Below are positions 35,912-45,159 of a DNA stretch of 64,000 nucleotides, piece by piece. Position 1 is the first letter of the stretch. Every line of letters starts with the position of its first letter. Below the pieces are notes generated by a model. That model saw nothing but the letters and a program-made list of their open reading frames with translations. It ran no database searches and was not told where the DNA came from. The translations under genes were made by a program, and so were the position numbers. Source of the stretch: Devosia oryzisoli. GTDB lineage: Bacteria; Pseudomonadota; Alphaproteobacteria; Rhizobiales; Devosiaceae. The stretch covers positions 372,001 through 436,000 of the forward strand of contig NZ_JACYFU010000003.1 of the NCBI RefSeq assembly GCF_014837245.1, in the 5' to 3' direction.

Positions 35912-36552
35912 TGCGGCGCGCAAATGTCGAACGATATGGGAAGTTCTTTTCGCGGCCATTGGAGGACGTAGAGAGGGACTTGGAATCGTTTGCTACGCTT
36001 CTGACGAAGTGGCAGCGAGTGCAGAATCTTGTTTCACGTGAAACACTGAATGAGTTTTGGGACCGGCATGTGGCAGACAGCCTACAGGTCCTGAAACTCA
36101 CGGATGCTTCCGATCTCCTGTTCCTCGATTTCGGCAGTGGTGGGGGGCTCCCCGCATTGCCTATGGCGATCGCTAGCAAAGGCTCCCCGCGGCGATTCGT
36201 CCTGATCGAACCGAACGCGCGGAAGGTTTCCTTCTTGCGTACGGTGAGTCGCGAGCTTGATCTTCAGGTCACGGTTATCGGCAAGCGAGGCGAAGAAACT
36301 GATTCACGTGAAACGGGGGTTCCCGACGTCATAACATCCCGCGCGCTCACCAAGCTCGACCAGCTCTTTTCCTGGATAGTCCCGTATTTCGGCCCTGGAA
36401 CCGCGGCCATCCTTCACAAGGGTGGGGAACATGTTGAAGAGATGCGTCAAGCGGGTGCCCATTGGGAATCGGACGTGGTAGTAACGCAAAGTGACACTGA
36501 TCCGCGCGGCGTTCTGCTCAAGGTGAACAGTCTGCGTAGAAAACCGGCGTGA
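35911..36552 (+). CDS. rsmG: 16S rRNA (guanine-N7) methyltransferase RsmG
   Basis: This 213-residue SAM-dependent enzyme methylates G527 of 16S rRNA (E. coli numbering). The SAM site LFLDFGSGGGLPALPMAI is at about residues 70-87, followed by VLIEPNARKVSFLRTV. Two parS sequences lie inside the gene and are translated as SRET (VSRETLNEFWDRH and DSRETGVPD). ATG 35911 overlaps the mnmG stop. A TTG one codon upstream is possible but less likely. Confidence 0.96.
   Translation: MRRANVERYGKFFSRPLEDVERDLESFATLLTKWQRVQNLVSRETLNEFWDRHVADSLQVLKLTDASDLLFLDFGSGGGLPALPMAIASKGSPRRFVLIEPNARKVSFLRTVSRELDLQVTVIGKRGEETDSRETGVPDVITSRALTKLDQLFSWIVPYFGPGTAAILHKGGEHVEEMRQAGAHWESDVVVTQSDTDPRGVLLKVNSLRRKPA
36030..36045 (+). 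other. parS site, perfect match
   Basis: TGTTTCACGTGAAACA is identical to the bacterial parS consensus bound by ParB. It lies inside rsmG, about 0.5 kb before parA and 6.3 kb from the putative origin. Confidence 0.93.
36300..36315 (+). other. parS site, two mismatches
   Basis: TGATTCACGTGAAACG differs at positions 3 and 16 from the consensus. It is the second site inside rsmG, 270 bp after the perfect one. Confidence 0.7.
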
Positions 36553-37376
36553 CGGCAGCAACTGTGGAGGCCAATTTGGCGCCCCGTATTCTCACCCTGG
36601 CGAACCAAAAAGGTGGGGTTGGCAAGACAACGACCGCGATAAATCTCGCCACCGCTCTTGCCGCGATCGGCGAGCGCGTGCTGATCGTGGATCTTGACCC
36701 ACAGGGCAACGCCTCAACCGGACTTGGGATATCCCGTACGGATCGCGCAATCTCGGCCTATGACGTGTTGGTGGGAGAGGCTACTGTCGCCAAAGCGGCG
36801 ATCATGACGACCGTTCCGAATGTCGCCATTGTACCCTCCACCATGGACCTCCTGGGCGTAGAGCTGACAATTGCGGATCAGGGGGATCGCGCTTTCAAGC
36901 TGCGTAACGCTTTCAAGCAGCTGTCGGAACTCAAGATCAATGATCAGGACGTTACCTATGTACTGATCGACTGTCCTCCATCACTCAACCTCCTGACGGT
37001 GAACTCCCTAGTGGCGGCCGATGCGGTCCTTGTGCCGCTTCAGTGTGAGTTTTTCGCGCTGGAGGGGCTTAGCCAACTTCTGCAAACGATAGAACAGATC
37101 CGCTCCACTCTGAACCCCCGCTTGTCGATCCAAGGTGTAGTGATGACCATGTTCGACCGGCGCAACAACCTCAGCGAGCAGGTTCTTCACGACGTGCGTA
37201 CCGAAATGGGAGAACTGGTCTATGACACAGTTATTCCGCGCAACGTGCGGCTAAGTGAGGCTCCATCCTATGGGAAGCCAGCATTGCTGTACGACCTGAA
37301 GTGCGCTGGCAGCCAAGCCTATCTTCGTCTTGCTACAGAGGTGATCCGCCGTGAACGCCGCCTCCACGCTGCCTAG
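36549..37376 (+). CDS. parA: Chromosome-partitioning ATPase ParA
   Basis: This 275-residue ATPase moves ParB-parS complexes during chromosome segregation. It has the deviant Walker A LANQKGGVGKTTTAINLA near residues 18-35, the A' motif VLIVDLDPQGNASTGLG, Walker B VLIDCPPSLNLLT and the DNA-binding C-terminal region typical of chromosomal ParA/Soj. The start is GTG 36549, overlapping the rsmG stop by 4 bp (GTGA). parB follows after 9 bp. Confidence 0.97.
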   Translation: MTAATVEANLAPRILTLANQKGGVGKTTTAINLATALAAIGERVLIVDLDPQGNASTGLGISRTDRAISAYDVLVGEATVAKAAIMTTVPNVAIVPSTMDLLGVELTIADQGDRAFKLRNAFKQLSELKINDQDVTYVLIDCPPSLNLLTVNSLVAADAVLVPLQCEFFALEGLSQLLQTIEQIRSTLNPRLSIQGVVMTMFDRRNNLSEQVLHDVRTEMGELVYDTVIPRNVRLSEAPSYGKPALLYDLKCAGSQAYLRLATEVIRRERRLHAA

Positions 37377-37385
37377 GAGCTTATC

Positions 37386-38258
37386 ATGACCGACAAACCT
37401 GCACGGTTGGGGCGAGGGCTCGCGGCACTGATCGGCGATATGGGCTCGTTGGAGACGGCGCGTGTCACCGAGGGGACGGCGAGCGGCAAACGGCTTCCGC
37501 TGGATTTCATTATCGCCAACCGCGCCAATCCGCGGCGAACCTTCGATCCCGAGCAACTCGAAGAGCTTGCCAACTCCATTCGCGAGAAAGGGGTGATGTC
37601 GCCGCTTTTGGTGCGGCCAACCGACGATCCCAATATCTTCGAGCTGATTGCCGGGGAACGGCGCTGGCGTGCTGCCCAGATGGCGGGCTTGCACGATGTG
37701 CCGGTGATCGTCAGGGAGGTGGGCGACAAGGAAGCACTCGAGCTCGCCATCATCGAAAACGTCCAACGGGCGGACCTCAACCCCCTTGAAGAAGCCATGG
37801 GCTACGGCCAGCTGATCGAGCAGTTTTCCTATACGCAGCAGGATCTTGCGCAGGTTATCGGCAAGTCGCGGTCCCACGTGGCGAACACGTTGCGCCTTCT
37901 CCGGCTGCCCGAAGACGTTCGTGGAATGGTCGCTAGCGGCACGCTGACGGCTGGACATGCCCGGACCCTCATTACTGTAGAAGATCCAGCCGCCTTGGCT
38001 CGGCGCATTGTAGAAAATGGTCTCTCGGTGCGTGACGCGGAGGCTCTGAGCCAGCAGCGCGAGACGGCAGGTCCGAAAAGGAAGTCGCAGGACAGCGAAC
38101 GCGATCCCGACACCGTTGCTCTTGAACGGCGCCTTGCGGACGTGCTGGGACTTTCCGTGGCCGTGAATTACTCCGGACGCGGTGGGAAGCTCGAGATCCG
38201 TTACAAGAGCCTCGAGCAACTCGACGATCTTTGCCGTCGGCTCACCGGATCCAACTGA
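37386..38258 (+). CDS. parB: Chromosome-partitioning protein ParB
   Basis: This 290-residue protein is a CTP-dependent clamp that loads at parS and spreads. The N-terminus KPARLGRGLAALIGD contains the basic ParA-activating segment. PRRTFDPEQLEELANSIREKG and IAGERRWRAAQMAGL form the CTP-binding domain, QQDLAQVIGKSRSHVANTLRLL is the HTH that reads parS, and a C-terminal dimerisation domain follows. The stop is 4 bp from the convergent holA stop. Confidence 0.97.
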   Translation: MTDKPARLGRGLAALIGDMGSLETARVTEGTASGKRLPLDFIIANRANPRRTFDPEQLEELANSIREKGVMSPLLVRPTDDPNIFELIAGERRWRAAQMAGLHDVPVIVREVGDKEALELAIIENVQRADLNPLEEAMGYGQLIEQFSYTQQDLAQVIGKSRSHVANTLRLLRLPEDVRGMVASGTLTAGHARTLITVEDPAALARRIVENGLSVRDAEALSQQRETAGPKRKSQDSERDPDTVALERRLADVLGLSVAVNYSGRGGKLEIRYKSLEQLDDLCRRLTGSN

Positions 38259-38262
38259 TCAA

Positions 38263-39285
38263 CTAGTGTTGCGCCGCCTGCATGCACAAAGACAGTGCCG
38301 TGCGGCGCAGGACAGCTTCTGCCAGGGCAGGCCTTCGGCGCGTCTCCGAAGTTGCCACGAGGAGTCGTTCCGCCGCTGTCGCCAACGCGGGGTCGCTCCA
38401 CAGGCGCAATTGTTGTTCCAGCGCGCCTAGGCGCGAAAAATGCGGCTTGGGACGCTGTGCCTCCAGTACCGCCCGCGGCGGCCTGCCCTCATCGACTTCG
38501 GCCCGCCAGCGCCGTAATTGTGCAAAGTGGTTCGTCAACATCGCCAGCAATTGCTGTTGATTGACTGACGCGGCCAAGGCGCGGTTGAGCGCCAGTTCAA
38601 GCTTCTCTGCGTGGCCACCCCCGGTCGCGTCGAGGATGGCGTCGATCGCGAGCATGCCATTGTCGGCGCAGAGGGTAAGCACGTCTTCACGCGTCAAGGT
38701 CTTGGTCTGCGCCGCAAACAGCACGAGCTTCTCCAGCTCGCGACGCGTTATCTCCCGGTCGTTTCCCAGTATCTCGCGCAGAACCGGCACGACATCTGCT
38801 TCCACGCGGATGCCTGCCTGATTGAACGTCTCACGCATGAGAGCCGTGAGCGTTTCATCACTGTCGGGGTAGCAGGGTAGGGCGCGTCCGGTCTTTGCGG
38901 CTTCCACGAGGGCACGGAGCGCATCGCGGGGCGGCAGATTGTCCGCCTCAAGGACGATGGCTGCATCGCCGGGAGCATCCCTCAGTTCCGTCAGGGGCAT
39001 GACAAGGTTTTTGCCGGCGCCGCGCACGCGCACGATTCGCTTGCCGCCAAATAAGGACGCCGAACGGGCCTCCAATACCAGCCGGCCGGGATCAGTAGCG
39101 AGTTCGGCCGCATCCAAGACGGTGATATTGGCCCCTTCAGGATCGTCTCCGGAGAGGTGGCGGATCAGCCTTTGTACGGTTTCGCGCACAAGACCTGCAT
39201 CGGGGCCATAGGCGAGGAAGATGCCCGCGACCATGTCGGGTCGGCCAACAAAGCGCGGCACCTCATGGGCCTTGAGCGCCACCAT
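38263..39285 (-). CDS. holA: DNA polymerase III delta subunit
   Basis: This 340-residue clamp-loader subunit opens the beta clamp. It begins MVALKAHEVPRFVGRPDMVAGIFLAYGPDAGLVRETV and follows the HolA layout: an N-terminal AAA-like fold without a working Walker A, the YPDSDETLTALMRETFN region and the C-terminal collar helices. It starts only 5 bp after leuS, with no lptE gene between, and is convergent with parB. Confidence 0.93.
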   Translation of the reverse strand: MVALKAHEVPRFVGRPDMVAGIFLAYGPDAGLVRETVQRLIRHLSGDDPEGANITVLDAAELATDPGRLVLEARSASLFGGKRIVRVRGAGKNLVMPLTELRDAPGDAAIVLEADNLPPRDALRALVEAAKTGRALPCYPDSDETLTALMRETFNQAGIRVEADVVPVLREILGNDREITRRELEKLVLFAAQTKTLTREDVLTLCADNGMLAIDAILDATGGGHAEKLELALNRALAASVNQQQLLAMLTNHFAQLRRWRAEVDEGRPPRAVLEAQRPKPHFSRLGALEQQLRLWSDPALATAAERLLVATSETRRRPALAEAVLRRTALSLCMQAAQH

Positions 39286-39290
39286 GAGCG

Positions 39291-41900
39291 CTAAATCACC
39301 ACGTTGACGATGCGGTCCTGGACGACGACGATCTTCTTGGGGGTCTTTCCATCCAGGGCTTTTTGGATGTCATCGAGGGCCAGCACCAAGGCTTCGACTT
39401 CCCCGGAGGATAGTCCCTTTGCGACCGTAACTTCGCTCCGGCGTTTGCCGTTGATCTGGATCGGAAGGGTCACCTCGTCGTCCACCAGCATCTTGGGATC
39501 GACCTCAGGCCAAGGAGCATCGGCCACAAGTCCGGACTGGCCAAGTTCGGCCCAGCAGCTCTCGGCCAGGTGCGGCATCATCGGTGCGATCAGCTGTACC
39601 AGCTTGCATACGCCGTCGCGTAGCGCGGCAAGGGTCTGCGGGCCTCCCCCGCCGTCACGGACTTTTGCCAAGCCGTGGGTCAGTTCGTAGATCTGGGCGA
39701 CAGCGCGGTTAAATCGCAAGCCTTCAATGTCTTGAGCGACGCCTGCAACTGCCCTGTGGCTGAGCTTGCCAAGAGCCAGAGCATTGGCGGCGTCCGCGCT
39801 GTCAGCGCCCGGAGTCGTGCGGGCCATCGAGACCACATCACACACCAGCCGCCACACGCGTTGCTGGAAACGGCTGGCGCCTTCCACACCCGCCTCCGTC
39901 CACTGTACGTCCCGTTCCGGCGGCGAATCCGAAAGCATGAACCACCGGGCGGTATCGGCGCCGTAACTGGCCACGATCTCGTCGGGATCCACCACGTTCT
40001 TCTTGGATTTGCTCATCTTTTCGACAGAGCCGATAGTGACGGGTTCCCCTGAAGTTATGTGGCGCGCGGAGCGGCTCTCTCCTTCCGTCTCGACAATCAC
40101 CTCGGTGGGGGGGACCCAGGTGCCCGCCGCGGACCGATAGGTCTCATGTGTGACCATTCCCTGGGTAAACAGGCCCTTGAACGGCTCATCCACCCCGACG
40201 TGGCCGGTCACCTTCATGGCTCGTGTAAAAAAACGCGAGTAGAGAAGGTGCAAGATGGCGTGCTCGATGCCCCCGATATACTGATCTACCGGCAGCCAGC
40301 GGTCGGCAACCTCGCGAATGGTCGGCGTTTTCGCATGCGGGGCGGTAAAGCGCGTATAGTACCAGGAGCTATCGACGAAGGTGTCCATGGTGTCCGTTTC
40401 GCGCCGTGCCGGGCTGCCACATTGCGGGCACGCTACGTGCTTCCAGGTCGGATGATGCTCAAGCGCATTTCCCGGCCGGTCAAAGGTCACGTCTTCCGGC
40501 AAGCGAACCGGCAGATCCTTCTTCGGCACGGGCAGGGTGCCACAGACCTCGCAGTGGATGACCGGGATCGGGCAACCCCAGTAGCGCTGGCGTGAAATGC
40601 CCCAGTCCCGCAGCCGGTAGTTTACCTCAACCTGGCCCTGCGGCCTGCCGTCGACAGTGCGCGCACCGAAAAAGTCCGCGATGGCCGTCTTCGCCTCGCC
40701 GATCGACAGGCCATCGAGGAAGCCCGAGTTGAAAATGTTTCCGCTGTCAACATAGGCCTCTGAGCCGATAGCGAAGCTGGCAGGGTCGGCGCCGGGCGGC
40801 AACACCACGGGCTTGACCGGCAGCCCGTATTTGCGCGCCAACTCAAGATCGCGCTGGTCATGTGCGGGGCAGCCAAAGATCGCGCCTGTGCCGTAATCCA
40901 TCAGGATGAAGTTGGCGACGTAAACCGGCAGCGTCTCCGCCTCGATAACGGGATGCTTCACACGAAGGCCGGTATCGAACCCCTGCTTTTCGGCCTTTTC
41001 CAACGTCTCTGTGGCAGTGCCGTGCCGATGGCACTCAGCAATGAACTCGGCAAGGGCGACATTGTTGGTTGCCAGGGCAGTGGCCAGCGGATGATCCGGC
41101 GACAAGCCAACAAAGGATGCGCCGAAAATGGTATCCGGCCGCGTCGTGAACACCTCTATGCTCCTGGTATCGGTCTTCGCACTGGGGACCAGTTCGAACA
41201 GCAGCCGCAGACCCTCGGACCTGCCGATCCAGTTGCGCTGCATGGTGCGCACCTTCTCGGGCCACTCCGTGAGCGTATCCAGGGCTTCGAGAAGTTCCTC
41301 GGCAAAGTCGGAGATCTTGAAGAACCACTGGGTCAGCTCACGCTGTTCCACCGGGGCGCCCGAGCGCCAGCCCTTGCCTTCGATCACTTGCTCATTGGCG
41401 AGCACGGTCATGTCGACCGGGTCCCAGTTCACCTTGGAGCTTTTTCGGGTCACCAGGCCCGCCTGCATCATGTCGATGAACATCGACTGCTGGTGCTGGT
41501 AATAGCTTGGGTCGCAGGTCGCGATCTCGCGGGTCCAATCGATGGATAGTCCCATTGATTGGAGCTGGGCCTTCATCGACTCGATGTTCTGGTAGGTCCA
41601 GGTACCGGGGTGGGTCTTGCGTTCAATGGCAGCGTTCTCGGCGGGCAGTCCAAAAGCATCCCATCCCATGGGGTGAAGCACGTTTTTGCCGCGCGCGCGC
41701 TGATAGCGAGCGACCACATCACCCATGGCATAGTTGCGCACGTGGCCCATGTGGATGCGCCCCGAAGGATAGGGGAACATCTCGAGGACATAATACGGCT
41801 CACGCGGGTCGTCATTGGCAGTCACGAAAGTCCGGGCTTCATCCCAGACTTTCTGCCATTTTGGTTCGCTTTCGCGCGGATTGTAGCGTTCGCCGCTCAC
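39291..41900 (-). CDS. leuS: Leucyl-tRNA synthetase
   Basis: This class I aminoacyl-tRNA synthetase of 869 residues starts [20 protein letters not shown]. It has the HIGH-type motif [14 protein letters not shown] (HMGH at 50-53), a CP1 editing domain with the TTRPDTIFG motif ([14 protein letters not shown]), a zinc-like CxxC region ([21 protein letters not shown]) and the KMSKS loop [16 protein letters not shown] near residue 628. GTG 41900 is preferred because GGAAGGA lies nine bases upstream; a TTG at 41918 would add six residues. It is divergent from yggS. Confidence 0.97.
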   Translation of the reverse strand: MSGERYNPRESEPKWQKVWDEARTFVTANDDPREPYYVLEMFPYPSGRIHMGHVRNYAMGDVVARYQRARGKNVLHPMGWDAFGLPAENAAIERKTHPGTWTYQNIESMKAQLQSMGLSIDWTREIATCDPSYYQHQQSMFIDMMQAGLVTRKSSKVNWDPVDMTVLANEQVIEGKGWRSGAPVEQRELTQWFFKISDFAEELLEALDTLTEWPEKVRTMQRNWIGRSEGLRLLFELVPSAKTDTRSIEVFTTRPDTIFGASFVGLSPDHPLATALATNNVALAEFIAECHRHGTATETLEKAEKQGFDTGLRVKHPVIEAETLPVYVANFILMDYGTGAIFGCPAHDQRDLELARKYGLPVKPVVLPPGADPASFAIGSEAYVDSGNIFNSGFLDGLSIGEAKTAIADFFGARTVDGRPQGQVEVNYRLRDWGISRQRYWGCPIPVIHCEVCGTLPVPKKDLPVRLPEDVTFDRPGNALEHHPTWKHVACPQCGSPARRETDTMDTFVDSSWYYTRFTAPHAKTPTIREVADRWLPVDQYIGGIEHAILHLLYSRFFTRAMKVTGHVGVDEPFKGLFTQGMVTHETYRSAAGTWVPPTEVIVETEGESRSARHITSGEPVTIGSVEKMSKSKKNVVDPDEIVASYGADTARWFMLSDSPPERDVQWTEAGVEGASRFQQRVWRLVCDVVSMARTTPGADSADAANALALGKLSHRAVAGVAQDIEGLRFNRAVAQIYELTHGLAKVRDGGGGPQTLAALRDGVCKLVQLIAPMMPHLAESCWAELGQSGLVADAPWPEVDPKMLVDDEVTLPIQINGKRRSEVTVAKGLSSGEVEALVLALDDIQKALDGKTPKKIVVVQDRIVNVVI

Positions 41901-42032
41901 GGGTGGTCGTCCTTCCAAGGCGGGAGGGCAGACGCGTCGGGCAGGCGGCGCGCCTTGCGTTTCCGGTGGGTATTGGTTACCCGGACCATCACCAGAAATC
42001 CTGTCTCAGGTCAACACAAACGGGGTGGATGC

Positions 42033-42719
42033 ATGGTCGCGACGGCAGAGAGCGCGCGCTTGGCGCTGGACTATATCCGCACACGCATGGAAAAAGCGCG
42101 CCGCCGCTTCGGATCACCGCCAGACGCGGTGGACCTGATTGCCGTCTCAAAGACCGTTCCTTCTGAGGAGATCGTGCCCTTCCTTGAGGCCGGCCAGAAG
42201 CATTTTGGGGAAAATCGGGTGCAGGAGGCGAAGGACAAGTGGCCGGCTTTGCGCGACCGCTACCCTGACATCCAACTGCACCTGATCGGTCCGCTTCAAA
42301 CCAACAAGGTGCGCGACGCCGTACAGGTGTTCGACGTCATCGAAACGGTGGATCGTGAAAAGCTGGCCGCAACGCTGGCCGGTGAAATGCAGCGTTCCGG
42401 GCGTCACCTGCCGTGTTTCGTGCAAGTCAACATCGGCGGCGAGGCGCAGAAGGCCGGAATAGCGGTAGAGCAGACGCAATCATTCGTGGACAGGTGCCGC
42501 AACACCCATTGTCTCAACGTGGTCGGGTTGATGTGTATTCCACCCGATGGCGAGCCCGCCGGCCCCTACTTCGCACAGCTCGCTGAGCTGGCAGATAACT
42601 GCGGCCTCGACCGCCTGTCCATGGGTATGAGCGGGGACTTTGAGGTGGCCATCGCAATGGGTGCAACGCAGGTACGGGTAGGTTCAGCGCTTTTCGGCCG
42701 GCGTCCGAGCAAGGTCTAG
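42033..42719 (+). CDS. yggS: YggS-family pyridoxal-phosphate homeostasis protein
   Basis: This 228-residue protein is a single-domain PLP carrier of the fold-type III (alanine-racemase N-terminal) family. The PLP-lysine lies in LIAVSKTVPSEEI near residue 38; HFGENRVQEAKDKW, LHLIGPLQTNKV, LMCIPP and LSMGMSGDFEVAIAMGATQVRVGSALFG complete the pattern. It helps keep free PLP and amino-acid pools balanced. ATG 42033 gives the usual length. Confidence 0.94.
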   Translation: MVATAESARLALDYIRTRMEKARRRFGSPPDAVDLIAVSKTVPSEEIVPFLEAGQKHFGENRVQEAKDKWPALRDRYPDIQLHLIGPLQTNKVRDAVQVFDVIETVDREKLAATLAGEMQRSGRHLPCFVQVNIGGEAQKAGIAVEQTQSFVDRCRNTHCLNVVGLMCIPPDGEPAGPYFAQLAELADNCGLDRLSMGMSGDFEVAIAMGATQVRVGSALFGRRPSKV

Positions 42720-42883
42720 CTTGTGTGCAACGGCTTCTGCAGGTCATGTCGTTGGAGCGCCTGCAACTTTCCCGACCTCATCTGCGTTGCTGGAAAACCA
42801 TTGACACTCACGTGAAGGTGCGGCCGAAAATGGTCGCAAGGTCGTGACTTAGCTGGTCGAGGCGCCAACTCCCGGAGAACCGA

Positions 42884-43567
42884 ATGAACAAGCGACGCAT
42901 CCTGGTGGTGGACGACGACGCAGATCTGCGCCAGACGCTGGTGGAGCAACTTCGCGCGCAACCGGACTTCGAAGTTCTAGAGGCAGGTACGGCGAACGAC
43001 GCGCTAAAGGCTGTCCGCGATCACAACGTCGAACTGACAATTCTCGATGTTGGATTGCCGGACATGGATGGCCGCGAAGCGGTGCGCCTGATGCGGGACG
43101 AAGGATATCGCAGCCCGGTGCTCATGCTGACGGGCCACGACACTGAAGCAGACGAGATCAAAGGGCTGGAGGCTGGGGCAAACGACTATCTGACAAAGCC
43201 GTTCCGCTTCCCCGTGTTGATGGCCCGAATCAACGCGGCCCTTCGTCAGCACGACCAGAGTGAAGACGTGGTCTTCACCATCGGCCCCTACAGCTTCCAG
43301 CCCGCCGCGAAAACTCTGGAGACGACGGACGGCAACAAGGTGCGCCTCACTGACAAGGAAACGTCAATTCTCAAGTATCTCTACCGGCAGGGTCCGAAGA
43401 CGATCACGCGGGATGTGCTGCTCAAGGAGGTGTGGGGCTACAACAACCGGGTGACGACTCATACGCTCGAAACCCATATCTATCGACTGCGTCAGAAAAT
43501 TGAGCGGGATCCCTCCCATGCCCGCCTCTTGGTGACAGAAGATGGGGGCTACCGGTTGGTCCCGTGA
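42884..43567 (+). CDS. OmpR-family response regulator
   Basis: This 227-residue regulator has a receiver domain (residues 1-120; acidic pocket VVDDDAD, phosphoacceptor Asp55 in LTILDVGLPDMDG, Thr in LMLTGHD, Lys in DYLTKPFRF) and a C-terminal winged helix (VRLTDKETSILKYLYR ... VTTHTLETHIYRLRQKIE). No histidine kinase is nearby, so it is an orphan by position. It resembles the CenR-type regulators of alphaproteobacterial cell-envelope control; that identity is tentative. A TTGACA lies at 42801 in the 164-bp gap upstream, without a clear -10. Confidence 0.9.
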   Translation: MNKRRILVVDDDADLRQTLVEQLRAQPDFEVLEAGTANDALKAVRDHNVELTILDVGLPDMDGREAVRLMRDEGYRSPVLMLTGHDTEADEIKGLEAGANDYLTKPFRFPVLMARINAALRQHDQSEDVVFTIGPYSFQPAAKTLETTDGNKVRLTDKETSILKYLYRQGPKTITRDVLLKEVWGYNNRVTTHTLETHIYRLRQKIERDPSHARLLVTEDGGYRLVP

Positions 43568-43672
43568 GGGCGGCGACAAATGAGTTCAATTAGTTGACCA
43601 TTTCGCCTATACTTTGCGCGCCTGCCGTTCGCCTGCCGCGAGCGGCTTTCGCTCGTTAGGGTCTGGTCGCAA

Positions 43673-44122
43673 ATGAGAATGCACGACGCGGCCGCTATTC
43701 TGGCCAAGGCAGACTTCTTCGAGATGTGTGGGGACACGCAGCGCGAGTTGCTTGGCTTCGCAAGCGATCGGCGCCACTTTTCTGCTGGCGCCACGATTTA
43801 CAAGGCGGGCGAGGATCCACAAGGCGCACACGTCCTCGTCGAGGGAAGCCTGCGCGCGACACATGAGGGAGTGGACGCTGTCGAGCCCTACACGGTCAGC
43901 GCGCCGGGCAGCGTGATCGGCCTCATGGCTCTGATCCTCTCCAAGCCGCGGCCAGTGACGTTTACGGCGATCAGTGACTGCGACACGCTGTTCGTGCCCC
44001 GAGCTGCCTTCCTCAAGCTTTTGCGGCAGGATGACGACCTGGCGCAGCAGGCTATTGACCGTATCGAGAGCGACCTCCGGGAGTATTTGGGCGCGCTTCA
44101 GCCGCTCCGCCGAAAGATGTAA
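43673..44122 (+). CDS. Cyclic-nucleotide-binding-domain protein without DNA-binding domain
   Basis: This 149-residue protein is essentially one cNMP-binding fold: LAKADFFEMCGDTQRELLGFASD, the beta barrel with AGATIYKAGEDPQGAHVLVEGSLRATHEG and the closing SKPRPVTFTAISDCDTLFVPRAAFLKLL, then a helix. The HTH of Crp/Fnr regulators is absent, so it probably acts by protein contact. The phosphate-binding cassette differs from the cAMP consensus, so ligand binding is uncertain. It follows the OmpR-type regulator by 105 bp on the same strand. Confidence 0.85.
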   Translation: MRMHDAAAILAKADFFEMCGDTQRELLGFASDRRHFSAGATIYKAGEDPQGAHVLVEGSLRATHEGVDAVEPYTVSAPGSVIGLMALILSKPRPVTFTAISDCDTLFVPRAAFLKLLRQDDDLAQQAIDRIESDLREYLGALQPLRRKM

Positions 44123-44124
44123 TC

Positions 44125-44937
44125 CTAAACTCCGGCAAACCGTGCGATCACCGGAACGTGGTCCGAGGGTTTGTCTGACCATCCGCGCGCCGGCTTGATG
44201 ATCTCGGCGCCAATGCAACGTTCAGCGACGTCGCGCGTCGACCAGATGTGGTCAAGGCGCCGCCCTCGGTCGGATTTTTCCCAGTCGATACCCCGGTAGC
44301 TCCACCAGCTGTAAAGCTTCTGGTCGTAGGGCACGTGCCTCCGCACCAGGTCGACCCAGCCATGCCCGCCGGTCAGAAGAGCATCCAGAGCCTCTGTTTC
44401 CACCGGCGTATGACTAACCACTTTGAGCAGCTGCTTGTGGCTCCAGACGTCGTTTTCATGGGGCGCGACGTTGAAGTCGCCGGCGATCAGTTGCCCGCGT
44501 TCGAAAAGCGGCTCTCCAAACCATGCTTTGAGTTCGTTCAGAAATCCCAGCTTGTGCTTAAACTTCGGGTTGACCTCCGGGTCCGGCTCATCCCCGCCGG
44601 CCGGGATGTAGAAGTTGTGCAGAGTAAATGGACCGTGGCCCAAATCCACGAGCGCCGAAACATGCCGCGACTCCGGAATTTCGCAGAACACCCGGCTCGA
44701 GATATCGGTCAACGGGTACTTCGAAACGATGGCGACGCCGTGATACCCCTTTTGGCCATGCACAGCCAGATGCGGATACCCGGCCTCAACGAAGGCATTG
44801 CGCGGAAACTGGTCGTTGGTGCACTTGATCTCCTGCAGCATCAGCACGTCGGGCCGGTACTGCGCGATAAAATCGAGCACCAGACCGATACGCAGGCGCA
44901 CAGAGTTGATGTTCCAGGTGACAACGGAAAGGGTCAT
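44125..44937 (-). CDS. xth: Exodeoxyribonuclease III
   Basis: This 270-residue AP endonuclease/3'-exonuclease acts in base excision repair. It begins TLSVVTWNINSVRLRIGLVLDF and has the EEP-fold active-site motifs LMLQEIKCTNDQFP, YHGVAIVSK, IAGDFNVAPHENDVW and the C-terminal PSDHVPVIARF with the Asp-His pair. The length is normal. It is convergent with the cNMP-binding gene, with a 2-bp gap. Confidence 0.96.
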   Translation of the reverse strand: MTLSVVTWNINSVRLRIGLVLDFIAQYRPDVLMLQEIKCTNDQFPRNAFVEAGYPHLAVHGQKGYHGVAIVSKYPLTDISSRVFCEIPESRHVSALVDLGHGPFTLHNFYIPAGGDEPDPEVNPKFKHKLGFLNELKAWFGEPLFERGQLIAGDFNVAPHENDVWSHKQLLKVVSHTPVETEALDALLTGGHGWVDLVRRHVPYDQKLYSWWSYRGIDWEKSDRGRRLDHIWSTRDVAERCIGAEIIKPARGWSDKPSDHVPVIARFAGV

Positions 44938-45070
44938 GGGTTCTTCAGCTTGGTGGATCGAGGCGGCGGAACGCCGCGGCCTTTATCGCCAAGCTAACCG
45001 CAAGGGTAAAGCCGGAAAGTCTGGAGGACTGTCAGCGGATGTCAGGAGACTGCTGCAGGTGCAGGGCAGA

Positions 45071-45086
45071 CGTTTCACGTGAATCG
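45071..45086 (+). other. Degenerate parS-like site
   Basis: CGTTTCACGTGAATCG keeps the TTCACGTGAA core but differs at three of 16 positions. It lies between xth and rplS, about 15.5 kb right of the putative origin. The 222-bp gap otherwise contains the rplS terminator. Confidence 0.4.
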
Positions 45087-45106
45087 CATATGGCGGGCAA
45101 CCGCGC

Positions 45107-45135
45107 ATAAAAAAAGCCCGGCGCAAGCCGGGCTT
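45107..45135 (-). terminator. Terminator of the rimM-trmD-rplS operon
   Basis: On the minus strand AAGCCCGGC (45135-45127) pairs with GCCGGGCTT (45122-45114), loop TTGC, and is followed by a run of T. It lies 25 bp after the rplS stop. Confidence 0.92.
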
Positions 45136-45159
45136 GTCTGGTTTGCTGCACTGGCGAGA

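Noticed and set aside
42804..42819. TCACGTGA upstream of the response-regulator gene as another parS
   Set aside because: Only the central 8 bases fit; seven of 16 positions differ from parS, so it is not counted.
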